NCBI GenBank assembly: GCA_036417435.1
Contig: CM070904.1
Coordinates: 46,197,908-46,261,907 of the forward strand
DNA: 64,000 nt
DNA from: Inia geoffrensis
Lineage: Eukaryota; Chordata; Mammalia; Artiodactyla; Iniidae
Reading direction: 5' to 3'
Shown: positions 47,698 through 59,209 of the stretch, piece after piece
Numbering within the stretch: position 1 is the first letter of the stretch
Layout: each line of letters begins with the position of its first letter
Made by a program: the position numbers and the translations under genes
The notes under the pieces: generated by a model
Databases searched by the model: none
The model's input: only the letters and a program-made list of their open reading frames with translations
What the model was told of the DNA's origin: nothing

Positions 47698-49109
47698 AAA
47701 CTCCTGTGTCATGGCTTCCCACCACCTCCTCCACAGTTCTACTACCAGGGCAAACCTTGAGTTAAAATAATTACTCATCAAGTGACTCTGGTTTTGGGGA
47801 ATGCTTCATGTCAAACCCTGGACTACTGTGGGCTTCTATTTGCCCAATGTGGGACATATAACGTTTACTGATTTTTATTCTCTTTTAATAAAGCCTTTTA
47901 TGCCTTCAAGATGGAGACATTTGAGACAGTGGGCTGGGCTATTCAAGGCAAAGATTTCACAAGCTGCTAACAAGAGGCTGATATTAATATTATAAGAATC
48001 ATGACACTTAGGATTCAGCTTTGACATACAGGTCAAAGACAGTCTGAAACAGTAGTTTAAATATTTGGAAATAAAAAATCAATATGTCTTTCTATGAGTA
48101 CACATGACCAGAGAAGCCCAGCACGCTCTGTTGCAAGAAATGGTGTGAGCCACTGCCATGTTGCAAAACACCTGTGGGTTAACCATACACTTCTCTTTCA
48201 AGGTCAGGCAGGCCTCATAAGAAGAATGGAGCAGCATGTTTATTGCTTGTTAGTCCTTTCTTTGGGGGCTAGAACTCGCTCTCCCTGCTCCATCTCCTTG
48301 CAAAGAGGGGACATAAAGAAATATAATATCACCATTCTATTTTTATAACTAAAAATATTTTTCCCCAAACCTACACTATTTCAAGTACTACAAAACCATA
48401 TCAAATATTTGATCCCAATTAGGAAACATAAAATGCTATGATAGTAATCTTTATAATTATTATTCATTTTTATTCTGTCATATAATTTTTGTTTTTATAT
48501 TTTACACCAAAATTGTATTATTTATACAGTCATAATATTTTATATATTTTTATAGAACTATGATATTAACAACACATATTTCATCTGGTTAGCTGTAAAA
48601 TCATGGTCCAAAGTTCCCTAAGCATAAATCTGTTTGACTCAATGGGCTGTGTTACAACCTGTCACTAGGACAAGAGGCTTGATGACCACTGCCTACAGAC
48701 CAGCACTGACACATCAGGAGTTTAAGGATAACATTGGTGACAATTTCCCCAAATGTAAAAATGTCCTTAAATTTATTAGCTCCTCTTTAAGAACTAATTA
48801 GGATTAAACTTATAATCCTCTTTTAGTATGTTTTCCTAGCACTTTGTTCTGATGGTGAAAATTTTTTAAGCATTATATATTTCAGTGAATTGAGTCTTTA
48901 CCCAACATTAAGCTTTGTCATTGAGAAAGAAAAACATTTTTGCAATAAGTTATAGGAATGAAGCATAATGCATATGAGAAAATTTATGATTTCTTTTTCC
49001 TCAGTAAAGGCAGTCTATAGATACTAGGTTAAATGTGGAAAGAAACTACAAAACTAATTTAGTATGTGGATATTCAAAATCAATTTATTTAGCTGCAGAA
49101 TACTGTAAA
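47698..49109. other. Unassigned block
   Basis: No gene or named repeat is recognised over about 1.4 kb. Confidence 0.45.
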
Positions 49110-49280
49110 AGATAAGTACATTCAATATCCATAGGTGAGAAAACTGAGCTGTAGAGAAGTTAAATAACTTACCCAGTATATAAAACTAGGAGGTAACAAA
49201 GTTAAGATTTAAATCTAATGTTTGAATCTACATTTCAAGATTTTCACTACTATAATATCCTAAAACAAATCCATATGAGC
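49110..49280 (-). mobile_element. MIR SINE fragment
   Basis: 'gtgagaaaactgagctgtag', 'agaagttaaataacttaccc' and 'aggaggtaacaaagttaaga' are reverse-complement MIR landmarks. Confidence 0.75.
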
Positions 49281-51059
49281 AAAAATTCTTAGTTTTTCAA
49301 AATGAAACTATGGTAAAACAATAAATAGAAAACTAGAGATAAAATGTGATGTCTAAAGGAAATAAAATATTTTAGATGCCTCAAATATGAAACATATAAG
49401 CATCCAGTTCCAGAAACTTTTGGCAGATACAAAATTAGAAACTGTATGACCTATTTAATGAATACAAGCATCCAGGTGCAATAGTTACATTGAATAACCC
49501 ATGATCAGAAACTGTGTTGGTTATTTTTACTATAAAGATAATTCTCCAGTAAAATGCCCAATAAGGTTACCATTTAAATGGTAATGCTAATAATTACATT
49601 CTGTGTTCACATTTCATTGAATGCCATAATTTGTTTACTGCATTTTACTGCACATTTCCCCTGTGGATAAAAGAAAATGCTTTTGTTCCTGTGAAAGTTC
49701 TTGATTATCATTTTTGAAACCTTGTTTAATAACCAGTTTGAATGGAACAACCCACAACGTTTTTATGGAGGGGGTTTCTGAACCAAAAAATATATTTTCT
49801 ATTTATTATGCAGATATCTATCCTGGGGAAAAAAAGCATCTCCTAAGCAATACAATCAGCCAAAATCTTACAATTCTCAGGAAAAAAAAAAATGGCTGCC
49901 ATGTGTAACTGTAAGGTATTCTTTCATATGTGGCTAGAATTCAGTACTACAATCTTTAACCTCTGACGTAAATAACAAACTTTTATGTAAAATTGTATTT
50001 GTTTTAGTTTAACACGCTAAGTGTAGAGGCCAGAATACATTTGTCTTTGGCAGATGTCAAGAGATTACACATTTTATATTTCATAACTGAGACATGCATA
50101 TGTATTTGTTCGTCAGAACAGTGGAAAGATGCACAAACTCAACCTTTTATTTTACCTATTAATATTCAAGATAAAGAAGATGACTTTGTACAGCTCCAGA
50201 AGAAATGCCTCAAGAGCAGAGAGGAACACCAGTTGCTTAGATAAGCATCGCCATTGGCATGTGCTAGTTTGGGATATTTTTGTTTTGTTTTCAAAAAACG
50301 TTTTGTCAGTAATTTAACATTATTACAAAGAAGAGCTTGTGAACACTATGATCTATAAGTTTTTGATGTTTACTAGACTTTGATTTCCTTAACAACCCAT
50401 TTCTTTCAACCTTCTTGTTAAAAAAGAAAGAAGAAGAGAGAGGAAGGAAGAAGGAAGGGAAGGAAGTAAATGATGGAGAAAGAAAGGAGAAAAAAAGGAG
50501 GAAAGAAAGAAGCATCAACAACAAAATTAAAAGACATTCTTCCTAAAAACCAATACTCTCTACCTTCAGCAATTTCTTCCCTCCTTTCCCATTTAGTGTC
50601 ATCACTTTCTTAAGCGGTTGCTAACAGAGTGAAGAACACGACTAAGAAAGGACATGTTAGGCTTGGTTAGTTGTCCATGGTTCATAGAACACCACTGCCT
50701 TCTTTCAGTGTCGGAAGCAATTCTGGTTCAAATAAAAGTGTGGCCTCTCAGGGCTGTCAGCACTGCCACTTACTCAGTCAAAGACATAGTATGCTTCCCT
50801 TTCACTTACTTTGAGTCTTGCTGAACTTACATGCATTGGGAACACACAAGAATTCTGTGTTCTCAGGGCATCACCTATCAATGGGGAGGCAAGGAATGGC
50901 AGTGAACATATTTCACGTACTTCCTCTACTATTGTGTATGTTCCATTCTCCTATGGGATTTCATTTACAAAACACAAGTTCAAAGATACGATTATGAAGA
51001 ATTTCAAGATGGTGACAGCAGAACATTAAACTAAACATAGGTCCTTTTAAACCTGGGAC
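49281..51059. other. Unassigned block with a polypurine tract
   Basis: No gene recognised. A/G-rich sequence occupies 50420-50512. Confidence 0.45.
50420..50512. repeat. (GGAA)n-like polypurine tract
   Basis: About 90 bases almost purely A/G on the plus strand, broken by a short 'taaatgatgg'. Confidence 0.85.
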
Positions 51060-51239
51060 CCTTTGAGACTACACAGGTTGCACATACAGGAAGCCAGCCC
51101 CGATTTCACAGGTAGATAAGTAGGTAGATAGATAGAGGGAGATCTTAGAGAAGGCTTCTTCAAAAGGTAAAAGAAACCTCAAGAGGATAAAAGTGATGAG
51201 ATGTGATCAAAATATGAATATTGATTTAAAAGAAATCAA

Positions 51240-51600
51240 AAGAAATTGAAGGTTTGGGGCCTGAGAAGCTAAAAAGATGGAGTTATTATTTAATCAAACA
51301 TGGACTAATCCAGGAGAAGGTGGTTTGAGAGATGAGAGATAGCAGAAGTTCAATTTTGGATGAATTAAGTTTAAGTGCCTGCTATGCATCCAAGTGTAAA
51401 ACTCAATTAGGCAGTTGGGTATGTGGAGTAGAGAAGATATCTGAGCTGGAGATTTAAGTTGAGAGGAGTCAGCACAGTGGTGACATGATATTTAAAGCCA
51501 CAAGTGGTGAGAAAAGCTGATGTAAGAAGTACAGATGGAGAAGAGAGAGGGTTAAAGACTCAGATTTGGCACACTCCAATATTTATATATCAAAGAAATG
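51240..51600 (-). repeat. Old mammal-wide repeat, possibly L2-related
   Basis: 'gcctgagaagctaaaaagat', 'tttggatgaattaagtttaa', 'taggcagttgggtatgtgga', 'tgagctggagatttaagttg' and 'tttggcacactccaatattt' match a widely dispersed mammalian consensus. It shares a segment with 35160-35200. The orientation follows from an L2 reading and is tentative. Confidence 0.5.
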
Positions 51601-51869
51601 ACATGTGACCTACAATGGAAACTTGAAAACTAGTTTTGCCAAATGACAATCTCTCCAAAGTTACTCATCTGTAAAATAAGGGTGCTAATACTTCTTAAGA
51701 TTGCTAGGGAATGAAAGACAAAAAAATAGTATCTTAACTGTCTAAAGTATCAAGAACATTGCCTCCTTACTCCAACTACAGTGTCTCCCTCCTCTTGTTC
51801 ATTTCCTATGCTTTCCCCATAGAACTCAATAAACAACAACAACAAAAACCCTAAATCTATTCATTTGTA

Positions 51870-51995
51870 TTACCACTATTTGCTTTCCTAATACCTTCAA
51901 TTACTGTTCAATTGTCCAGGACAGGAAACATGTCTTATTCATCTTTGTAACTCTACCATTAAACATATTGCCTGGAAATGAAAGACACTAATATT
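51870..51995 (+). mobile_element. L2 3' fragment
   Basis: 'ccaggacaggaaacatgtct' then 'tattgcctggaaatgaaaga' is a weak plus-strand L2 3' end. An A run follows. Confidence 0.45.
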
Positions 51996-52636
51996 AAAAA
52001 AAAAAAAAAAAAAGAAAAAGAGTGTATTCTCATCAAACAAGGTCATTCCATGGCCATAGAGAAGCCTTTTACACTAATGATAACTTATATAATTGTCTCA
52101 AAGGACTAGATGCTGAATGTAGGAGAATATGGCATCTACTCCTGTTCAAAGTTGCTAAGATTTGAATTGTATATAGCTAAGTGAATATATATATTCAATA
52201 AATATATATGGCGAAATTAAAAGTTAAAAATTGACCCTAATATTTTTTTCAAATGATCTTTGATTCAAGTACGTATCCTTTGATTAAGGGGAGATCAGAG
52301 GCCGATGACATCTAGGAATACTGGCCACCCTAGAGATAGGGCCAGGACACAACTGGGAGTAAAAAAGAAACCACTCTGAATATATAAACAACAGGGATTG
52401 AAATGCAAAGAACTGGCTAGACAAATAGTGAAAAAACAACAACAACAATCAGCAAACAGGAGACCAAAAGGGAATCCAGACACTCGCAACAAAAGGAACC
52501 CCTTACAGTCCCCACCATCAGACTGAAGGAACAAAGGGAGGAGGTGGTTTTACTAGGGCCAAGGGACCAGCGTCATCTGGTAGAAGCCAAGGATTTGTTC
52601 ATAGTAACTGGTCAGCACATTCTTTCTACATAAGAC
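51996..52636. other. Unassigned stretch
   Basis: No gene recognised. An A-run of 18 at 51996-52013 and an (AAC)n run at about 52435-52448 are present. Confidence 0.45.
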
Positions 52637-52833
52637 AGTGTTCCTCAAATTTTGTGTGCATAAAAGTTACATGGGCAGTTGCATAAAATGAAGACTCCTA
52701 GGAATCACCATCAAAGATTCTGATTCAGTAGAATCTGATTCAGCAGTATCAGGCCTAAGAATATGTATGTTTGACAAATATTATTGGTGATTTCAATGTA
52801 AGTGGTCCATGAGCCACATCTGTAAATGTACTG
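52637..52833 (+). mobile_element. MER5A-like hAT non-autonomous element
   Basis: Begins cagtgttcctcaaattttg, has 'gaagactcctaggaatcacc', 'gattctgattcagtagaatc' and 'ggtgatttcaatgtaagtgg', and ends near atgtactg. This is the internal order of MER5A. Confidence 0.7.
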
Positions 52834-53879
52834 TTAAGGAGACATTTCATGGAAGATCAAATTAGAACAAAACTGCTTGTTGAGAAAGAAATCAGTCCAA
52901 TGTTGCATGGGGAGTGATGGGGTAGAGAATGTTTAGAATGGATTAATTTCATACTTCCTTTAAAGCCTGGTTCCTCCATTTCTTTTTCTTATACCCTGTG
53001 TTCATCACATTCCACTCATCTCAAATAAACCATTCGTACATAAAGGTATATATTAACTACACTGAATTTCAAGTGATAGAGACAGACACAGACACAGATC
53101 ACCTCAGGATTTCGTATCAAGTGACTCAGGAGGGTAAGGAGCAAAGGAAACTATTTTAACAGTTGCACAACTGCTCCTGTAAAATTTAAAATTTAAATCA
53201 TTATTTAGGACATCATGTCTAACATCAACCGTGGTGATCCAATTAAAGGTCTAGTGACCTAGTCTTTTTCATATTCTCAGATAGAGGGGTTTGCACCTCT
53301 ATTTCCTTAGCTATTCTCATGACTCAACTGCTCTTATTACCTCTCTCTTTCCATGTCTGTTTTATCTTTTCTCCATGTCTGCATCTTCCTCAAATGATAC
53401 ATTCATTGCTAACTCTGATCTAAAGTTATCTACAGTTTCCAAGCTCCCCCAAAATGTTGCAATCAAGTAAATCAGGTAACATCCTTCATGGAGCCTATAA
53501 TAAGCAGAGGTCTCAGATTTGTTTAGACTCTTCAGTAAGAATCACATTCCAGTCCTGCTTTTATTAAGACTGAACAGCCCCATGTTTCTTCATATAATAT
53601 TAATGGACAGTCACTCTTGTAATTTCAGCAAATAACTAATTTTATCAATTTCATTTTGATTTTTTTTTCAAATTCCCTCAGAATTATGGACACTCCACTG
53701 TTAAACCCATGTGTTAACCAACCATTCTCTACACACAATGAATTAGCTGCTACTCAAATGTTTCACATAAAGGTGTTCTCACTGTGTAATCTGTCGGCCT
53801 TTTCTATCATTGCAGATCATTCATTATCTGAAGGATTTTCCTTATAAGTAGCAGCAACTGCTTCATTAAAACTTTAATA
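52834..53879. other. Unassigned stretch
   Basis: No gene recognised. The right part may already belong to the CR1/L3-like relic. Confidence 0.45.
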
Positions 53880-54300
53880 CATACAAGTGATGTCTGAAAG
53901 ATTTATAGAATACATAGAATCTATTTTTTTCTCCAACAGAATAGCTACTCAAATATTTAAAAGCATCTACTGTGGCTCTCCTAAATCTTTTTATCTCCAG
54001 ACTAAAATCCCCCACTCCCTTTCATCTTTCCTCATGTGTCAGAGTTTTCAGATTCCTCACTGTTCTGAACACTGTTCTGCCAATATTTCTTTTACATTGT
54101 GATGTATAGTGTTAGAGAAATTATTCCAAGTGTGAATTGCATAGTAGACGGAATGAATAACCTTCTTATCTGGACATGAGACATTGAGAAATACAATGTA
54201 ATACCATATCATGATAATATTTTCAGTGGTATGATCAGAGTGTTGACGCATGCTGAGCTTGTCATAATCAACAAAAACACAAGAATTTCCTATTCAAAGG
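53880..54300 (-). mobile_element. CR1/L3-like LINE relic
   Basis: The plus strand reads 'tttatctccagactaaaatc', 'cctcatgtgtcagagttttc', 'agattcctcactgttctgaa' and, near the right end, 'catgctgagcttgtcataat'. These phrases follow the order of the reverse-complemented CR1/L3 consensus (the part with 'aggctaaac', 'cctcatatg', 'cccttcacc' and 'cttgtagtc'). CR1/L3 elements have long been inactive in placental mammals. Confidence 0.55.
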
Positions 54301-54519
54301 TGCTATCATATCAGTTTTTCCCAGTCTTTACCTACATCATTTATTGTTTTATTCTAACTAGTAAAGGTGGATACTGGCATTTGTTCCTTTTAAATTTCAT
54401 AATATTGATTTAATTCTCTTATTTGTTTTTATAACAATGATTTGAAATGTTAACAATCATTGAATCTTAGAACAGAAAAACAATTTAGCTTTACCTGTAT
54501 AATCAAAATAAAGCAGAAT

Positions 54520-54751
54520 AGGGCTTCCCTGGTGGTGCAGTGGTTGAGAGTCCGCCTGCTTATGCAGGGAACACGGGTTCGTGCCCTGGTCCAGGAGGAT
54601 CCCACATGCCGCGGCGCGGCTGGGCCCGTGAACAATGGCGGCTGAGCCTGCGCGTCCAGAGACTGTGCTCCGCAACGGGAGAGGCCACAACAGTGAGAGG
54701 CCCGCGTACCGCAAAAATAATAATAATAATAATAATAAATAAATAAAATAA
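54520..54751 (+). mobile_element. CHR-type SINE (~200-bp form)
   Basis: Head gggcttccctggtggtgcag, GC-rich body and end 'gagaggcccgcgtaccgc', followed by an (AAT)n/(AAAT)n tail. The duplication aaaataaagcagaat is perfect at 54505-54519 and 54752-54766. ORFs on both strands here are SINE readings. Confidence 0.95.
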
Positions 54752-54766
54752 AAAATAAAGCAGAAT

Positions 54767-55019
54767 GGACAAGAAAATCTCTATAGTCCAGGGTTGACTG
54801 ACCTTCCATATACATCAATTCTGTGATTCCTTAATCCTATATTCTAGCCATGCATGTGCCATATGAATATTTGATAACTACAATCAGTGAACCTAATTTG
54901 CTTCCCAGTTATTCAAAACTTGAAAAAAAATAATATTGCCTCTGATGTTTAGAGCATCTCTGAGGCAGACAGCTGAAATCATTACTCACTTTCTAAGAGT
55001 CACTGATGTCAAAGCTTTG
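54767..55019. other. Unassigned stretch
   Basis: No gene or repeat recognised. Confidence 0.5.
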
Positions 55020-55280
55020 CTTAAGAAATTAAAGGTAGTATAATACACAGCAAGAAACAGAACAGAACTAATCTAGACAGACAAAAAGTAGTCCTAGGAA
55101 GGGAGGAAAGGATTATAACAGCGCATGAGGAACCTTTTAGGATGATGGATATATTTATTATCTTGATTGTGGTTGTGTATTCACAGGTGTATTCTTGTAT
55201 CAAATTTATCAAATTGAACTATATTAATATTTGCTGATTATTGTACACCAGTAATATCTCCAAAAGCAATTAAAATATAT
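55020..55280 (+). mobile_element. Old L1 (L1M-type) 3' UTR
   Basis: 'gtatcaaatttatcaaattg' and 'tttatt atcttgattgtggt'-style text is typical of the end of L1M 3' UTRs. Diverged. Confidence 0.55.
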
Positions 55281-56649
55281 TACTGAGGGATCCAAAGGTC
55301 TTTGTTCATGTTAATTATATCTACCAATATTACTGAATAGGTGATTAAAATTGAGAGTTTAAAATATTTTTAGTTATTCATTTAAAATTTTTATAATAAT
55401 TTCATTACATGCTAACATTTAAAATAAATAAACTATTTTCCAAAATAAAAAGTTAGTGAAAATAGAGATAATATTTTACATTTTTGCAAATCTCTTATTA
55501 TACCTAACAATAGAAAGGAACTGGATTTCATACACTTTGACTTTCAATATATTGCTAAATGTTGCATCAATTGATGTGTCTCAAGAAATTACAGCCTCAC
55601 ACAGATTCATAGCTGGAAATGAGAGGAGCATTTTAATAGCCTTTTCAGATAGTTCTGAATATTTTTTGATGCTGCACCAAAACTCAACAAGTGATCGCTT
55701 CTTAAAGGTGCACTGAAATGTGAAAATTCAAATTATATCAATAAACTTTATATGTTCTGTTACTTTAAAATCCATTGGATTCATTGTACATTAAATAGAT
55801 TTTACCCATGCATGAATGTGTGTCATGAACTGTAAATGTGAAAAAAATACTGATTCTCTGAGACCTTCAGTTCTTTCCAAATTATGACCCATTTTATTTT
55901 ACAATAGCAAAATGACAAATTCCAGTTTCATCTTGAGAACGGAGACTATTTCCTCTCTGTTTCACTATTGCTTTCTTGGTCCTGGAGGTGATATTCTGAT
56001 TCAGTAAGGTAAAATATGTAAGCAAATCTTTAACTTATGGTATGGCTATCTATCCTTCCATTGATAGAGACTGCTTCAATACAAAATGTACACCTATAAT
56101 GTCTTGCTATGGAATATGAGGCTTTCAACATCTGCTTCCTTATGTATATCTGCAGCCTTTTAACCAGCTTATTTACTACATTCAAAGGTTCCTGACTTCA
56201 ACTTGTTTGTGCACATTTCCTTGACTTTCCACATATGTAAGTATCTTATTCCTTTTGACCAGAGAACTCTGTCTGAAAGGATGAGATTGTTAGCCATTAT
56301 TTGAGATAAGCCTCTTTAACCACACAGAATGAGGTAAGGGTTTATTTTATGTGGTGTATACCAGCTGATCCTACCACTTTGTTAGTCTTTCCATAAAGTT
56401 AAGGAAAGGCACTCCTTCCAGCAGCATGCAGGCAAGCACAGGGCTTGGCAAGCCAATAGTACCTTATGCAATAAGAAACAGCATATCTTCCTCTCATTGG
56501 ATACAACCTCCGAAAGGCACAGGGCTGGGAGGAAGAATTGGCTTGGATTTTAACCGCACAATTTGCACAATATACAAAATTCTTTCTGGATGTCCTGATC
56601 CTTTCATAGCGCTTTTCATTTGCACCCTACAAAGTCATGTCTCCAGATA
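55281..56649. other. Repeat-poor block
   Basis: No gene or named repeat. The ORF at 55456-55716 (86 aa) has no recognised motif. Confidence 0.45.
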
Positions 56650-56770
56650 AACTCTAAGCACCCTAAGTAAAGACTTTCTGCTTTATTTACATCCCCAAGA
56701 TGTGGCACAACAACTGACACACTAGAAGCGCTCACCAAATGGGTACTGAATGAGCGAGCATTTGGTAAAA
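56650..56770 (+). mobile_element. L2 3' fragment
   Basis: 'ctctaagcaccctaagtaaa', 'catccccaagatgtggcaca' and 'agaagcgctcaccaaatggg' resemble the plus-strand L2 3' end. Confidence 0.5.
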
Positions 56771-57109
56771 TGTGTCAAGATGGAAATCTACATACAAGAA
56801 GAAATGACACTCATCAGGAACTTCTTTTTGCAAGAAGTCTTTTTATGTCATGGTATATACGTATTTTCCCTGAACTGCCAAATTCATCACACCATCAACC
56901 TTCATAGGATAGATCTGTGTGGAAAGATAATGCATTAAAACGAAACTATTCAAGGGAAAGCATTTTTTTCTTTTCAAAATGACCATGTAAAACATGAAAA
57001 AACAGATAAATAAATACATTTAAAATATTAATTTGGCTAGTGATGGAATGAGAGAAAAACAGCAATTTTCAAATCTGCTCTGGATTAACAAGGTTCAGAG
57101 GAAGTGAGA
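56771..57109. other. Unassigned stretch
   Basis: No gene or repeat recognised. Confidence 0.5.
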
Positions 57110-57350
57110 CACCATGAAAAGAACATAGACTGTCATCCTTGACAAGTGTGTTTAGGAGTCCAGCCTCAGTTACTTTCTGACCATGTGAACTACAGCAGAT
57201 TGCCTAACCAATCTGATCCCAGTTTGTCATTTGTAAAACAAATGCATATTTACCTCCATAGTAGGGTTGTAGCAGTGATTCAAAAAACAAATGATACATG
57301 TAAAATAACTAAAACAGTATTCAGCACATTATAGATATTAAATATGTGGT
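57110..57350 (+). mobile_element. MIR SINE
   Basis: 'gtccagcctcagttactttc', 'tttgtcatttgtaaaacaaa', 'tacctccatagtagggttgt' and 'cagtattcagcacattatag' are MIR landmarks in plus order. Confidence 0.75.
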
Positions 57351-58146
57351 AGCTCTTCATAATTACTTATATTTTCCTCATACTATTAAAGGTAAAAACT
57401 CGATGGAAAGAGAAAATAAATTTTAGATATGAAATTCAAAAGCTGAAATTCTTGATTATGTTTATGCGTCATTTGTCTTGAACATTTCCTCAAATTACAT
57501 TTTCATATCAGTGACAAATGCATGAAAAGGTGTACATTTTAAAAATACATCTAAATCAATATAGTGTTTAAAAATGCATATTATATTTTATTTGGTAGTG
57601 CATTTGCCTTCAAATAACCAAAAGCATAACAAACAGCAACTTGAAAAATTACAGTTTGTTTCATACAACATGAAGTTTTGAGAAGAGGCAGGCTAGAGCT
57701 GGTGAAGAAGCTCAATACGGAAAGAGGAACACAATACGTTTCTCTCTTTCTTCTCCACCCATCGCTTGCTTTGTGGCAATCATCAGTGAAAAGTGTTAGG
57801 AAGTCTCTTGACTGAGACCAACTACAATGTATACTACAGCAAGTAATCAAACTACATTTACATGTTTTCATATAAATGTTTGAGACTAAATTTAAACACA
57901 TTTACCAATATTCTGTATTGTACTTCTTGCTCAACTTGCTTTTGTACTTTAACACTGAAAAATGTCAATTGCAAAAAATATACCCATTATGTCAACAAAT
58001 ATGCAATTAGAATATTGTGGATTTAACAAGTATTGAAATGGATATCAGCTTTATTTTGGTAGATCTAGTCATTCAAAATTGATTTTAGTTTACATGAATT
58101 ATTGTCATTTCAAATGGTTTACAGAACTTACAAAATATCTTAGATT
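57351..58146. other. Unassigned AT-rich stretch
   Basis: No gene or named repeat. The minus-strand ORF 57581-57901 (106 aa) has no recognised motif. Confidence 0.45.
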
Positions 58147-58165
58147 TAAACACTAAATATTTTTA

Positions 58166-58388
58166 TTATTATTATTATTTTTTTTTTTTTTTTTTGCGGT
58201 ACGCGGGCCTCTCACTGTTGTGGCCTCTCCCGTTGCGGAGCACAGGCTCCGGACCCGCAGGCTCAGCGGCCATGGCTCACGGGCCCAGCCGCTCTGCGGC
58301 ATGTGGGATCTTCCTGGACCGGGGCACGAACCCGTATCCCCTGCATCGGCAGGTGGACTCCCAACCACTGCGCCACCAGGGAAGCCCC
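58166..58388 (-). mobile_element. CHR-type SINE (~200-bp form)
   Basis: The minus-strand head gggcttccctggtggcgcag is at the right end. The GC-rich body and a poly(T)/(ATT)n tail are on the left. The 19-bp duplication taaacactaaatattttta is perfect at 58147-58165 and 58389-58407. Confidence 0.96.
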
Positions 58389-58407
58389 TAAACACTAAAT
58401 ATTTTTA

Positions 58408-59209
58408 AAACAAATCATGTAAATTTTTATTAACTGTTAACTTGTGAGTAATATGTAGATAATCATCAATATTTTATAACAACATGATAGTCCTTAAAAT
58501 AGTTGCAGATGAGAGGAGGGAATATATACAGTGAGAATAAATTAGGTTAACCGTAAAATCTGATGCCACTAGGGATGGAATAGATTTCTGACTAAATTTC
58601 TGAAAGAGTTATCAGTAGATCAGAGAGCTTTATAAGTGGGTGCACCTTTGTATTAACATCAAATCTTTTGATAACAATTTATAATATTTATAATTTTTTT
58701 ACCACGTGCTTACAAAAGTGATTTTTGATCATGTTGTTACTTGTCAAAAGCTAATATATTCTATGCATATTACAATAAAAGGAGACAGCCAAATTTGAAA
58801 TATGACTTAACTTTAAAAACTTTCAACAGTGCCATATCCTTTATTTAATCAGTCAGACTTTTTTCTTCCTCTCTAATATCCCTAGTGTTTTCCTCTTCAT
58901 CACCCATTAATTTAATCCTTATTTAAGTAGGAGTCATTATGAAACTATCATAATAGCTTTACTTTCTTTGACTTTAGAAGAAAACCAAATATTTCAAATA
59001 GTTCAATTTACCCCATAATTTCTTAAAAACATGTTACATTCACATTATTTCCCTTGTTATTTTTTTTCTTTTTTCTTCTATGCTACATTTTGAGACTTTT
59101 AAAATCTTTCATTTGCTTTTATTAATTTATAAATTATTTATCCTGTTCCTGAGGATTTTTTGTATTCTGGGGGAAAAAAACCCATGAAATTGTATGTATA
59201 GAAAAGTAG
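58408..59209. other. Unassigned AT-rich stretch
   Basis: No gene or named repeat is recognised. Confidence 0.5.
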
